From the NCBI GenBank assembly GCA_963715995.1, contig OY970283.1, positions 620,001 through 684,000 on the forward strand: 64,000 nt of DNA, in the 5' to 3' direction. Below are positions 55,829-64,000 of the stretch, piece by piece. The notes beneath the pieces are model-generated. The model was given only the letters and a program-made list of their open reading frames with translations. It did no database searches and was not told the origin of the DNA. This stretch comes from DATBDN01 sp963715995 (GTDB taxonomy: Bacteria; Actinomycetota; Thermoleophilia; Solirubrobacterales; Thermoleophilaceae). A program made the translations under genes and the position numbers. Positions within the stretch are counted from its first letter, which is position 1. Each line of letters starts with the position of its first letter.

Positions 55829-57229
55829 ATGAAGATCCCAACCCTTGACGGTGGACGGACGCTGGCTCCAGCGCTCGAGGGCCTGCTTGCGCAGCGGCGG
55901 GAACGCGAGCCGTCAGCTATGCCGCGCCGTGAGCGCATCAGCGAGGGAGCAGCCGCACTCGCCCTGCTGGGCGCGGTCCTTGCTCTCACCGCCGCGTTCC
56001 CGGATGCACGCGGGACGCTTGACCTCGGCCCGGCCCTTGTCTTCACGCTGACATACGCGCTCGCGTGCCGGGTGCGCTTCCACGTCGGCGCGGGCTACAT
56101 GATCCCGACCCAGCTGGTACTGGTCCCGATGCTGTTCCTGCTGCCGCAGCCGGCGGTGCCGCTGTTCGTGGCAGCCGGCTTCGTCATCGCGCGCGTGCCC
56201 GACTGGATGGCCGGGCGCACCCACGCGGATCGCTCGCTGTCCGCCGTCGCCGACGCGTGGCACACGGTCGGCCCCGTGATCGTGTTCGCGGCCGCCGGCG
56301 TCACTCATCCCGACTGGGCTGATTGGCCGATCTACCTCGGAGCGTTCGGAGCTCAGATCGTGGTCGACACCGCTGCATCGACGGTCCGCGAGTGGGCCGC
56401 GCTGGGCGTGAGCCCGCGAATGCAGATCGCGGTTCTTGCGCGCGTGTACATGGTCGACCTCCTGCTTGCACCGATCGGCCTGGTCACGGCCTTCGCCGCG
56501 GCGGGTCAGCCGTACCGCGGATTGCTCGTGCTGCCCTTGATCGGGCTGCTGGCCACGTTCGCCCAGGAGCGCGAGACCTACATCGAGAGCGCGCTCCAGC
56601 TCTCGAACGCATACCGCGGCACCGCGCTGCTGCTCGGCGACGTGCTCGAGGACAAGGACTCTTACACGGCTTCGCACAGCCACGGTGTTGTCTCGCTGTC
56701 GCTGGCGGTGGCCGACAAGCTGCGGCTTGATCCCTCCGCTCGTCGCCGGATCGAGTTCGGCGCCCTGCTTCACGACATCGGGAAGATCGCCGTGCCGGCC
56801 GAGATCATCAACAAGCCGGGCCCGCTGGACGCCGAGGAGTGGGCCGTGATGAAGCTGCACACGGTCGAGGGCCAGCAGATGCTCGATCGCATCGGCGGCG
56901 TGCTCGGCGAGGTCGGGCGCGTGGTGCGCTCCTCGCACGAGCACTTCGACGGCAGGGGCTACCCGGATGGGCTCGCCGGCGAAGACATCCCGATCGAGTC
57001 GCGGATCGTCTCCTGCTGCGACGCGTTCAGCGCGATGACCACCACGCGCAGCTACCGCAAGGCGATGTCGCTCGAATCGGCGACCGAAGAGCTGCACCGC
57101 AACTCGGGCACGCAGTTCGATCCAGTCGTGGTCGATGCCCTGCTGGCCGTGATTCGCGAGGAGCGGATCGACGTCGTGCCGCCGCCGCTGGACGTAGAGG
57201 GCCTTGTGGCGGCACACTTCATTGCATGA
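55829..57229 (+). CDS. Membrane-anchored HD-GYP domain phosphohydrolase
   Basis: 466 aa from ATG 55829; other in-frame starts exist at 55712 and 55919. An N-terminal membrane region of about six or seven helices (for example AAALALLGAVLALTAAF, YMIPTQLVLVPMLFLL, PLFVAAGFVIARV) occupies about 30-270. The HD-GYP domain (about 285-450) has HSHGVVSLSL, the metal dyad in GALLHDIGKIAVP, the distal HEHFDGRGYPDG carrying the GYP signature, and CCDAFSAMTTTRSYRKAMS. HD-GYP enzymes hydrolyse cyclic di-GMP, though some act on other nucleotides. No sensor domain other than the membrane part is present. It overlaps the following lipoprotein gene by four bases. Confidence 0.9.
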   Translation: MKIPTLDGGRTLAPALEGLLAQRREREPSAMPRRERISEGAAALALLGAVLALTAAFPDARGTLDLGPALVFTLTYALACRVRFHVGAGYMIPTQLVLVPMLFLLPQPAVPLFVAAGFVIARVPDWMAGRTHADRSLSAVADAWHTVGPVIVFAAAGVTHPDWADWPIYLGAFGAQIVVDTAASTVREWAALGVSPRMQIAVLARVYMVDLLLAPIGLVTAFAAAGQPYRGLLVLPLIGLLATFAQERETYIESALQLSNAYRGTALLLGDVLEDKDSYTASHSHGVVSLSLAVADKLRLDPSARRRIEFGALLHDIGKIAVPAEIINKPGPLDAEEWAVMKLHTVEGQQMLDRIGGVLGEVGRVVRSSHEHFDGRGYPDGLAGEDIPIESRIVSCCDAFSAMTTTRSYRKAMSLESATEELHRNSGTQFDPVVVDALLAVIREERIDVVPPPLDVEGLVAAHFIA

Positions 57230-58776
57230 CCAAGCTGCTCCGCGCGCTCACCGCCCTCTGCCTGATCGCCCTCGTTGTCGCCGCCGCCGCCGGCTGCGGC
57301 TCCTCCAGCGGCAGCGGGTCCGGCAGCAACACCGCGGGCATGGCCCCCGCTTCGAGCTTCTTCTACGCCGAGGCGACGATCGACCCGAGCGGCGGGCAGG
57401 AGTCCGCGATGCGCTCGATCCTGGGCGACCTCCCAGGTACTGGAGCGCCGCAGGACCGCCTGAACAAGCTGCTCGAGAAGGCGACGAAGGACGACAAGAA
57501 GAGCCCGGTCGACTACGCGGCCGACATCGAGCCGTGGCTGGGCGACAAGGCGGCGGTGTTCGTCACTCCCGGCGCTGCCAAGCCTGCGTGGGCCGTGGTG
57601 ATCGCGAGCTCCGACGAGGGCAAGACGAAGGACGCGATCACGAAGGGCAAGGAGAAGGGCGACCGCGAGGCGAGCTACCGCGGCAACGACTACGTGGTCG
57701 ACAAGGACGGCACCGTGACGGGTGTCGCCAACGGGTACTTCATCGCCGGATCCGAGGCGGGCTTCAAGGCGGCGGTCGACGCGTCGAAGGGCGGATCGCT
57801 GGCGGACGCCGATCGCTACAAGCAGGCGATCAAATCGGCGGCGTCGGATCGCATCGCCCTGGTCTATGAGGACACCGGCGGGCTCGTCCGCGCCCTGGCG
57901 AGTGCCAGCGGCCAGTCGCTTGGGCCCGCTGCGCCGCTGATCGGCCAGCTCGTCGGGGGCAAGCCGGTCGTCGCGACCATCCGCGCCGAGCAGCAGGCGC
58001 TGGTGATCGACGGCGCGCTGATCCCGAGCGCGTCGGCGCTCAAGCTCTCGGCCGGCAGCACTCCGCTGCTCGGCGAGGTGCCGGCCGACTCGTGGTTCGC
58101 ACTTGGACTGGCCGACTTCGGCTCGTCGCTCAAGACGCTGATCGGGTTCGCCGCCGGCATCGCCGGAGGCGAGCAGAAGCTCGAGCAGCAGCTCGAAGCG
58201 CAGACCGGGCTCAACCTGAATCGCGATGTCCTCTCATGGATCGGCGACGTGGCCGTTTTCGTCTCCGGCGACTCGAAGGACTCGCTCGGCGGCGGCCTGC
58301 TGATCCAGTCGAAGGATCCGGCGACCTCGAAGGCCGCGCTGACCAAGTTCGCGGCGCTGGCCGCGCGCAGCGGTGGCGCCACGGTCGGGGCGGCGAGCTT
58401 CGGTAAGGCCAAGGGCTACAAGCTGGCGGTCGCGAAGGCCCCGAAGGGCATCTACCTCGTGCAGTCGGGCAAGCGGGTGGTGATCAGCTACGGCGAGTCA
58501 GCCGCCAAGGCGGCGTTCGGCGCCGGCGGCTCGAGCCTTGGCACGTCGTCTGGCTTCACCTCCGCGGCGTCCAAGCTCGGCCCGCAGTACAGCCCCTCCG
58601 TCTACATGAGCGTGCCGCCGATCCTGGGCCTCGTGCAGAGCTTCGGCGCGAGCAGCGCCAACTATGCGAAGGCCGAGCCCTACCTGTCGGTGCTCGACTA
58701 CCTGATCGCGGGCAGCGCCAAGTCGGGCAGTGAGACGGCCTCACGCGTGCGGCTCGGGTTCAAGCCGCACAACTGA
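57226..58776 (+). CDS. DUF3352 family lipoprotein
   Basis: 516 aa from ATG 57226 (ATGA overlap with the HD-GYP gene). The lipoprotein signal ends LVVAAAAGC-GSS with the lipid-anchored Cys about residue 24, then a Ser/Gly linker. The body has DUF3352 features: APASSFFYAEATIDPSG, IEPWLGDKAAVFV, AWAVVIASSD, YVVDKDGTVTGVANGYFIAG, LNRDVLSWIGDVAVFVSGD, and a LVQSGKRVVISYGES-like strand. The function of the family is unknown. Translational coupling to an HD-GYP protein hints at an envelope role tied to nucleotide signalling (inference). It ends against the pccB stop with no gap. Confidence 0.85.
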   Translation: MTKLLRALTALCLIALVVAAAAGCGSSSGSGSGSNTAGMAPASSFFYAEATIDPSGGQESAMRSILGDLPGTGAPQDRLNKLLEKATKDDKKSPVDYAADIEPWLGDKAAVFVTPGAAKPAWAVVIASSDEGKTKDAITKGKEKGDREASYRGNDYVVDKDGTVTGVANGYFIAGSEAGFKAAVDASKGGSLADADRYKQAIKSAASDRIALVYEDTGGLVRALASASGQSLGPAAPLIGQLVGGKPVVATIRAEQQALVIDGALIPSASALKLSAGSTPLLGEVPADSWFALGLADFGSSLKTLIGFAAGIAGGEQKLEQQLEAQTGLNLNRDVLSWIGDVAVFVSGDSKDSLGGGLLIQSKDPATSKAALTKFAALAARSGGATVGAASFGKAKGYKLAVAKAPKGIYLVQSGKRVVISYGESAAKAAFGAGGSSLGTSSGFTSAASKLGPQYSPSVYMSVPPILGLVQSFGASSANYAKAEPYLSVLDYLIAGSAKSGSETASRVRLGFKPHN

Positions 58777-60345
58777 TCAGAGCGGGATGTTCCCGTGCTT
58801 GCGCTTGGGGCGCTCGACGCGCTTGTTCTTCAGCGTCTCGAGTGCGCTGATGAGCCGCGGGCGTGTTTCGTGCGGCAGGATCACGTCGTCGATGTAGCCG
58901 CGCTCGGCTGCCGAGTAGGGGTTCGCGAAGCGCGCCTTGTAGTCGTCGATCAGCTTGCCGCGGCGCTCCTCGGGCGTGGGTGACTTGGCGATGTCGCGGC
59001 GGTAGATGATGTTGACGGCGCCCTCGGGTCCCATCACCGCGACCTCGGCCTGCGGCCAGGCGAAGTTGAAGTCGGCCAGCATGTGCTTGGAGTTCATGAC
59101 GTCGTAGGCGCCGCCGTAGGCCTTGCGCGTGATGACGGTGATCTTCGGGACGGTCGCCTCGGTGAACGCGTAGAGCAGCTTGGCGCCGCGGCGGATGATG
59201 CCGCCCCACTCCTGCGTGGTCCCGGGCAGGAAGCCCGGCACGTCGGTGAAGGTGATGAGCGGGATGTTGAAGGCGTCGCAGCAGCGCACGAAGCGCGCGG
59301 CCTTCTCGGAGGCGTCGATGTCCAGCACGCCGGCCATCTGCGCCGGCTGGTTGCCGACGATGCCCACCGAATAGCCGTTCAGCCGCGAGAAGCCGCAGAT
59401 GATGTTCGGCGCGAAGTGCTCGTGGACCTCGAAGAACTCGCCGTCGTCGACTATCAGGCGGACCACGCCGCGCATGTCGTAGGGCTTGTTCGGGGAGTCG
59501 GGCACGATCGAGTCGAGCTCCTCCTCCATGCGGTCGGGATCGTCGGTCGGCTCGATGCGCGGCGGCGTTTCGAGGTTGTTGTTCGGCAGGAACGAGAACA
59601 GGTAGCGCGCGTCCTCCAGCGCCTGGTCCTCGTCGTCGGAGGCGAAGTGGGCGACGCCCGACTTGGTGTTGTGCGTCATCGCGCCGCCGAGCTCCTCGAA
59701 GGTGGGCTCCTCGCCGGTGACCGTCTTGATCACGTCGGGGCCCGTGATGAACATGTGCGAGGTCTCCTTCACCATGAAGATGAAGTCGGTCATCGCGGGC
59801 GAGTAGACCGCGCCGCCGGCGCACGGGCCCATGATCAGGCTGATCTGCGGGATCACGCCGGAGCACATGACGTTGCGGACGAACACGTCGCCGTAGGCGC
59901 CGAGCGAGACCACGCCCTCCTGGATCCGCGCGCCGCCCGAGTCGTTGATGCCGATGACCGGGCAGCCGATCTTGGCCGCCAGGTCCATGACCTTGCACAT
60001 CTTCTCGGCCATGACCTCCCCGAGCGAGCCGCCGAAGACGGTGAAGTCCTGGCTGAAGACGCAGACCGGGCGGCCGTCGATCGTGCCGTGGCCGGTCACG
60101 ACCGCGTCGCCCCAGGGCCGGTTCTTCAGCATGTCGAACTCGAATGTGCGGTGTCGCACGAACGTGTCGAGCTCGTGGAACGAGCCAGGGTCGAGCAGCT
60201 TCTCGATCCGCTCGCGGGCGGTCATCTTGCCCTTGGCGTGCTGCTTCTCGACGGCGGCCTCCGAGCCCGCGTGGACCGCTTCCTGCCGCAGCTCCTTCAG
60301 CTGGGCCTCTTTTTCCTGATAGGTCTCGGGGGTGTGTTGTCGCAT
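58777..60345 (-). CDS. pccB: Acyl-CoA (propionyl-/acetyl-CoA) carboxylase beta chain
   Basis: 522 aa, ATG start. The carboxyltransferase N-half has KGKMTARERIEKLLDPGSFHE, VFSQDFTVFGGSLGEVM, the INDSGGARIQEGV oxyanion motif and GPCAGGAVYSPA. The C-half has FEVHEHFAPNIICGF, VPGFLPGTTQEWGGIIRRGAKLLYAF-type sequence, TRKAYGGAYDVM and WPQAEVAVMGPEGA. The Asp in LDIDASEKAARFVR is at the position that sets acyl-chain preference in this family, but specificity cannot be decided by eye. It transfers the carboxyl group from biotin on the alpha chain (40074-41837). Confidence 0.95.
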   Translation of the reverse strand: MRQHTPETYQEKEAQLKELRQEAVHAGSEAAVEKQHAKGKMTARERIEKLLDPGSFHELDTFVRHRTFEFDMLKNRPWGDAVVTGHGTIDGRPVCVFSQDFTVFGGSLGEVMAEKMCKVMDLAAKIGCPVIGINDSGGARIQEGVVSLGAYGDVFVRNVMCSGVIPQISLIMGPCAGGAVYSPAMTDFIFMVKETSHMFITGPDVIKTVTGEEPTFEELGGAMTHNTKSGVAHFASDDEDQALEDARYLFSFLPNNNLETPPRIEPTDDPDRMEEELDSIVPDSPNKPYDMRGVVRLIVDDGEFFEVHEHFAPNIICGFSRLNGYSVGIVGNQPAQMAGVLDIDASEKAARFVRCCDAFNIPLITFTDVPGFLPGTTQEWGGIIRRGAKLLYAFTEATVPKITVITRKAYGGAYDVMNSKHMLADFNFAWPQAEVAVMGPEGAVNIIYRRDIAKSPTPEERRGKLIDDYKARFANPYSAAERGYIDDVILPHETRPRLISALETLKNKRVERPKRKHGNIPL

Positions 60346-60358
60346 TTGGAGGCGCGCG

Positions 60359-60368
60359 ATTCTAGGGT
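60359..60368. promoter_or_regulatory. Overlapping divergent -10 elements (TAGAAT minus, TAGGGT plus)
   Basis: Minus-strand TAGAAT (60364-60359) lies 13 bases before the pccB ATG. Plus-strand TAGGGT (60363-60368) is followed by six bases and GTG 60375. Only 29 bp separate the two genes, so the -10 boxes share two bases. Confidence 0.5.
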
Positions 60369-60374
60369 GGAGGT

Positions 60375-62729
60375 GTGTTCTCGATCCCCGCGGGCATGAC
60401 CCGCACCGCCGCCCTCGTCATCTCGCTGATCGCCGTCGTGGCCTTTGCGCCCGCCGCCAGCGCCGCCACCACGCCGTCCCCGGCCGCCAAGCGCGCCGAA
60501 AGCACGCTGCTCCGGGTCCAGGCCCTCAAGCACGGCGTGGGGGTGCGCACCGGCCGCGAGCTGACGCCGGCGCTGCTCCAGCTGGCGGTGCGCAAGCACT
60601 CGCTGCCGACGCATGCCCAGCGGGTGAAGGCCAACGGCCTGCTTGCGCGGCCGACCGACCCGACCGACCCGGATTGGTACGGCAACGACGACCCGACCTA
60701 CGCGACCGAGGTCAGCACGTACTGCCCGGCGGCGTCCATCTACTGCTTCCACTGGGTCGACGACGCCGCGAGCCCCGACGCGCCGGACCTGACCGACACG
60801 ACCCCCAACAACGGCGTGCCGGACTACATCGACACCATGGCCGGCGTGTTCGACGACGTGCATGCCTGCGAGAACACGACGACCGCGAACACGTGCAGCG
60901 ACAAGACGGCTCCTGGCAAGGGCTGGCCGGCGCCGGACCCGGATGGCTCAGCGGGTGGCGGCAGCAACAAGTTCGACGTCTACCTCAAGGACGTCTTCGA
61001 CCAGGGTTTCTACGGCTATGCCTCGCCCGACGGCAACAACTGCTCCGATGCATCGTGCCCCGCATACATGGTCATGGACAACGACTTCAGCCGCTTCGCA
61101 ACGGGCACGGAGACCGGCACACAGGCGATGCAGGTGACCGCGGCGCACGAGTACAACCACACGCTCCAGTTCGCGATCGACCCGATCGAGGACTCGTGGA
61201 TGTTCGAGGCAACCGCGGTCTTCTTCGAGGAGGTCGTCTACCCGTCCATCAACGACTACCTCCAGTACATCCAGCCATGGGAGGACCTGCTGACGCAGCC
61301 CATGACGTCGTACCCGAACGACAACTTCGACGTCCTCAAGGTCTACGGCGACGGCGTCTGGAACCACTGGCTCGCGAGCCGCTACGGCGCCGATTTCGGC
61401 GATGACGTGATCCTTGACGCCTGGCAGGCCAAGGACCAGCTCGACGGCGGATCGTTCGCACCGGGCTCTTACTCGGATGCCATCGCCGCCCAGGGCGGCA
61501 CGTCGTTCAGCGACGACTTCGACCAGTTCTCGGCGAACGTGGCCGAGTGGCAGGCCGAGGTCGACGGCAGCGCCGCACCCGGCGGTCAGCAGCACTTCCC
61601 CGACGAGTACCCCGACGTGCCGACGCGGCCAGATCTGCCGATCGGGCCGTCGCCCACCTCGGCGACGCTCGACCACACCACGTTCGCGTTCCGCAACGTG
61701 CCGGTGCCGGCCTCGTCGGGGCCGATCACCCTCCATGCGACGCTGCCGAACGGGCTCACGGGCGCCATCGCGCTGGTGGGCGGCCCGGGCGCCGACCCGG
61801 ACACCTCCGACCCCGATCCGCAGACCGGGCCGGTCACGACAGCGGTCCAGGAGACCTCGAGCGGCGGGACGATCTCCGTCACCCTGAACAACCCGAGCTC
61901 GTTCAGCCGCATCACGGCGGTGCTGGTGAACTCGGACGTCTCCGCGTCCACCTACAACAGCACGACCGAGGACTGGAACTGGACCCGTGACGGGCAGACG
62001 TTCTCGAGCGTGTACGTGTCGAGCGGTCAAGCGCCGGACGCGACCACCAGCGGGGCGTCCGGGGTCGACACCGCCTCGGCGACGCTGAACGGAGCGGTCA
62101 ACCCGAACGGCCAGGACACCTCTTACTACTTCCAATACGGGACCACGACCTCCTACGGGTCGCAGGCACCGACTAGCGCCGTGGCGCTTGGAGCCGGCGC
62201 CTCGCCCGTCGCAGTCGCGAACGCTATCTCTGGCCTGACGCCGTCGACGACCTATCACTTCCGGGTAGTTGCCCAGAGCGTCGGCGGGATCGTTCAGGGT
62301 GCTGACCAGACCTTCACGACGGGCGCGGCTGCCTCTCAGCCGCCCGGGGGCAACACCACGCCGCCGGTGATCGTGAAGCCGGTGGTGAAGCCGCTGACCG
62401 TCACGCTGTCGCTGACGAAGTCGAAGCTCAAGGCGGTGCTGGCGAAGGGCCTGAAGCTGAAGGCGGGCTGTAAGGAGAAGTGCACCGTCACGCTCAAGCT
62501 GGTGGTCACGAAGAAGCTCGCCAAGAAGCTTCACCTGCGCTCGATCACGCTCGGAACTGTCACCGTCAAGAGCACGGGCAAGGCGGTGGCGGCGACGCTG
62601 CACCTGACGAAGAAGGCACGCAAGGCGCTGGCGCACGCGCGCTCGCTGAACGCGCACGTGCTGGCCTCGGCCGTCGCTCCTGACAAGCGCAAGGTGTCGC
62701 TGGCAAGAGCCGTGTCGCTCAAGAAGTGA
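60375..62729 (+). CDS. Secreted HEYNH zinc metalloprotease-like protein 1 (MXAN_6640-like)
   Basis: 784 aa from GTG 60375 (ATG 60396 is an alternative). The signal peptide ends PAASA-A. The core (about 100-420) has the zinc motif His258-Glu259-Tyr-Asn-His262 in TAAHEYNH, and Glu278 in SWMFEATAVFFEE as likely third ligand, the gluzincin pattern. It also has WNHWLASRYG and FDQFSANVAEW. The plan resembles the MXAN_6640 putative metalloproteases. A fibronectin-like segment (about 560-650; NPNGQDTSYYFQYGTTTSYG) and a basic two-Cys C-terminal module (LKAGCKEKCTVTLKL, TKKARKALAHAR) follow. The next gene overlaps by four bases. Confidence 0.85.
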   Translation: MFSIPAGMTRTAALVISLIAVVAFAPAASAATTPSPAAKRAESTLLRVQALKHGVGVRTGRELTPALLQLAVRKHSLPTHAQRVKANGLLARPTDPTDPDWYGNDDPTYATEVSTYCPAASIYCFHWVDDAASPDAPDLTDTTPNNGVPDYIDTMAGVFDDVHACENTTTANTCSDKTAPGKGWPAPDPDGSAGGGSNKFDVYLKDVFDQGFYGYASPDGNNCSDASCPAYMVMDNDFSRFATGTETGTQAMQVTAAHEYNHTLQFAIDPIEDSWMFEATAVFFEEVVYPSINDYLQYIQPWEDLLTQPMTSYPNDNFDVLKVYGDGVWNHWLASRYGADFGDDVILDAWQAKDQLDGGSFAPGSYSDAIAAQGGTSFSDDFDQFSANVAEWQAEVDGSAAPGGQQHFPDEYPDVPTRPDLPIGPSPTSATLDHTTFAFRNVPVPASSGPITLHATLPNGLTGAIALVGGPGADPDTSDPDPQTGPVTTAVQETSSGGTISVTLNNPSSFSRITAVLVNSDVSASTYNSTTEDWNWTRDGQTFSSVYVSSGQAPDATTSGASGVDTASATLNGAVNPNGQDTSYYFQYGTTTSYGSQAPTSAVALGAGASPVAVANAISGLTPSTTYHFRVVAQSVGGIVQGADQTFTTGAAASQPPGGNTTPPVIVKPVVKPLTVTLSLTKSKLKAVLAKGLKLKAGCKEKCTVTLKLVVTKKLAKKLHLRSITLGTVTVKSTGKAVAATLHLTKKARKALAHARSLNAHVLASAVAPDKRKVSLARAVSLKK

Positions 62730-64000
62730 GGCATGCCTGGCTGGCCGCCGCCCTCGTGGCGGCGGCCGCCTGCTCGCCTGCGGGGGCTGCGACGACCATC
62801 CACAGCGACGCCAAGCTCACGAACACCGTGCACGCCCGGCCCGACGACGCGCAGTCCGACCCGTCGGGCACGCACAAGTGGACGCCGGCAGAGATCGCTG
62901 CGGAGGGCACGCCCTACTGCACGGCTCACTTCTGCGTCCACTGGACGCCCGTGGGCGCGGACGGCTCGAGCCAGAGCTACGCGCAGCAGATGGGCGACAT
63001 CCTCGAGAACGAGGTCTATCCGTGCGAGAACGGCACCGCGCCGACCGCCTGCGCAGGATCGCCCGGGCTCGGCTGGCGCGATGCCCAGTCCGACTTCGGC
63101 ACGGGTGGCAGCGACGCGACCGACGTCTACATCGAGGACCTCTACGCGACGCTTCGCGTCTACGGCTACACGGCCACCGACCCGGGTCAGGACACCAACC
63201 CGAACACCCCGCACTACGCCTACATGGTGATGGACCGCGACTACTCGCGCTATGCCGCCGGCAGCACCGCGGGAGGCGCTGCGGCCGAGCGCGTGACGGC
63301 GGCACACGAGTACAACCACGTGCTCCAGAACGCCTACGACTTCCTCCAGGACCCGTGGATGTTCGAGGCGACCGCCACCTACATGGAGGACAAGGTCTAT
63401 CCGGACAACAACGACTACGTGAACTACGTCAAGTCGTGGGTGGGTCAGACGAAGGAGCCGCTCACCGCATTCCGCTCCGGCGACCTGAAACCGTATGGCT
63501 CGGCCGTCTGGAACCACTGGCTCGACCACCGCTTCGGGCCGGGCGTGGTGCGCGCCGCGTGGGAGCAGTCGACGGCTGTCGGCAGCTTCGCCCCGGCGGC
63601 CTACGACAGCGCGATCTCTCTGTTCGGCGGCAGCGGCTTCTCGGACGAGTTCGATCGCTTCTCGGCCGCCGTCGCGGAGTGGAACGCGCCCGGCTCCGGC
63701 TTCCCCGACCACTACCCGGACGTGCCGCGCGACGGCTCGCTTGCGGTTGGCCAGCAGACGAGCGCGTTCGCGCTGCCGCACACCACGTTCGAGTTCTTCG
63801 ACGTGCCGGTGCCCGCCGACGCGCCGCGCACGGTCCGGCTGATCGGCACGTTGCCCGCAGGAACGGCGGGCGCGGTCGAGCTGGTGGGGCGCACCGGTCC
63901 CGACCCGAACGGCGGCACGGTGACAAGCAACCTGACACCAATGCCGGACGGCGGGACGGCGGGGGTGCAGCTGGACAACCCGGCTCAGTTCGGCCGGATC
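62726..64000 (+). CDS. Secreted HEYNH zinc metalloprotease-like protein 2, truncated by window end
   Basis: 425 residues are visible, with no stop before 64000. GTG 62726 forms a GTGA overlap with the preceding gene. The signal peptide is short (WLAAALVAAAACSPAGA). It is a paralogue of the preceding protein: AHFCVHWTPVG, GWRDAQSDFGTGGSDATDVY, YAYMVMDRDYSRYA, the zinc motif HEYNH with first His at residue 194, WMFEATATYMEDKVYPDNNDY, and WNHWLDHRFG. The C-terminal part, including any basic module, is outside the window. The tandem pair is surely one transcript. Confidence 0.85.
   Translation, partial: MRHAWLAAALVAAAACSPAGAATTIHSDAKLTNTVHARPDDAQSDPSGTHKWTPAEIAAEGTPYCTAHFCVHWTPVGADGSSQSYAQQMGDILENEVYPCENGTAPTACAGSPGLGWRDAQSDFGTGGSDATDVYIEDLYATLRVYGYTATDPGQDTNPNTPHYAYMVMDRDYSRYAAGSTAGGAAAERVTAAHEYNHVLQNAYDFLQDPWMFEATATYMEDKVYPDNNDYVNYVKSWVGQTKEPLTAFRSGDLKPYGSAVWNHWLDHRFGPGVVRAAWEQSTAVGSFAPAAYDSAISLFGGSGFSDEFDRFSAAVAEWNAPGSGFPDHYPDVPRDGSLAVGQQTSAFALPHTTFEFFDVPVPADAPRTVRLIGTLPAGTAGAVELVGRTGPDPNGGTVTSNLTPMPDGGTAGVQLDNPAQFGRI

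Noticed and set aside
60948..62657. 569-codon minus-strand frame opposite the first metalloprotease gene
   Set aside because: A shadow frame with Arg/Val-rich noise; the plus strand has a signal peptide and a zinc motif.

Overview
This window is a very GC-rich, gene-dense bacterial chromosome segment. Gene content and style point to an actinobacterium, most plausibly class Thermoleophilia / order Solirubrobacterales (inference, not proven). The pointers are frequent GTG and TTG starts, a GpgS-type glucosyl-3-phosphoglycerate synthase, a biotin carboxylase fused to its biotin carrier, a DtxR-family regulator, secreted proteins with PASTA and hemolysin-type repeats, and many apparently leaderless starts. 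No rRNA, tRNA, CRISPR array, insertion sequence or prophage gene was seen. No gene-free gap exceeds about 160 bases.

Layout. 1-11 kb holds housekeeping and accessory metabolism: a DUF3352-like protein cut by the window edge, an M23 peptidase, a thioesterase, a frameshifted DEAD/DEAH helicase ending in a perfect 37-bp palindrome, the gpgS-phosphatase pair, and a five-gene minus-strand operon (DNA ligase, GNAT, glycerate kinase, alpha/beta hydrolase, secreted unknown). 11-32 kb is the striking part. It is a plus-strand block of secreted proteins: four tandem paralogues of about 730 aa (Ig-like + PASTA + Lys-rich tail), a DtxR regulator, a subtilase, two RTX-like calcium-binding proteins, a lysyl oxidase homologue with recognisable copper and cofactor residues, and a PQQ-type sugar dehydrogenase. 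32-42 kb holds an aminotransferase, sucCD, a HAD hydrolase, a metallo-beta-lactamase-fold protein, a 903-aa secreted unknown, a decayed lipoprotein gene and an acyl-CoA carboxylase alpha chain. 42-54 kb holds a secreted aminopeptidase and two convergent sulfur operons: sbp-cysTWA-rrf2 (plus) and sir-cysH-TSUP-cysD-cysN (minus). 54-64 kb holds an ornithine cyclodeaminase homologue, a secreted unknown, an HD-GYP membrane protein coupled to a DUF3352 lipoprotein, an acyl-CoA carboxylase beta chain, and two tandem HEYNH metalloproteases, the second cut by the window end.

How it works together. The sulfur genes make one pathway: sulfate import, ATP sulfurylase, APS reductase, sulfite reductase. 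Both promoters carry the same candidate operator, AAACCC-N4-GGGTTT, and a cysteine-free Rrf2 regulator closes the import operon. The 11-32 kb block could encode an extracellular matrix in which Lys-rich, PASTA-bearing and calcium-binding proteins are substrates for the lysyl oxidase. This is a hypothesis from co-location and sequence features only.

Caveat. Four genes (helicase, lipoprotein, aminopeptidase, rhodanese) continue in a different frame after a single-base shift. Some of these may be sequencing errors, so starts, stops and pseudogene calls there should be read with that in mind.
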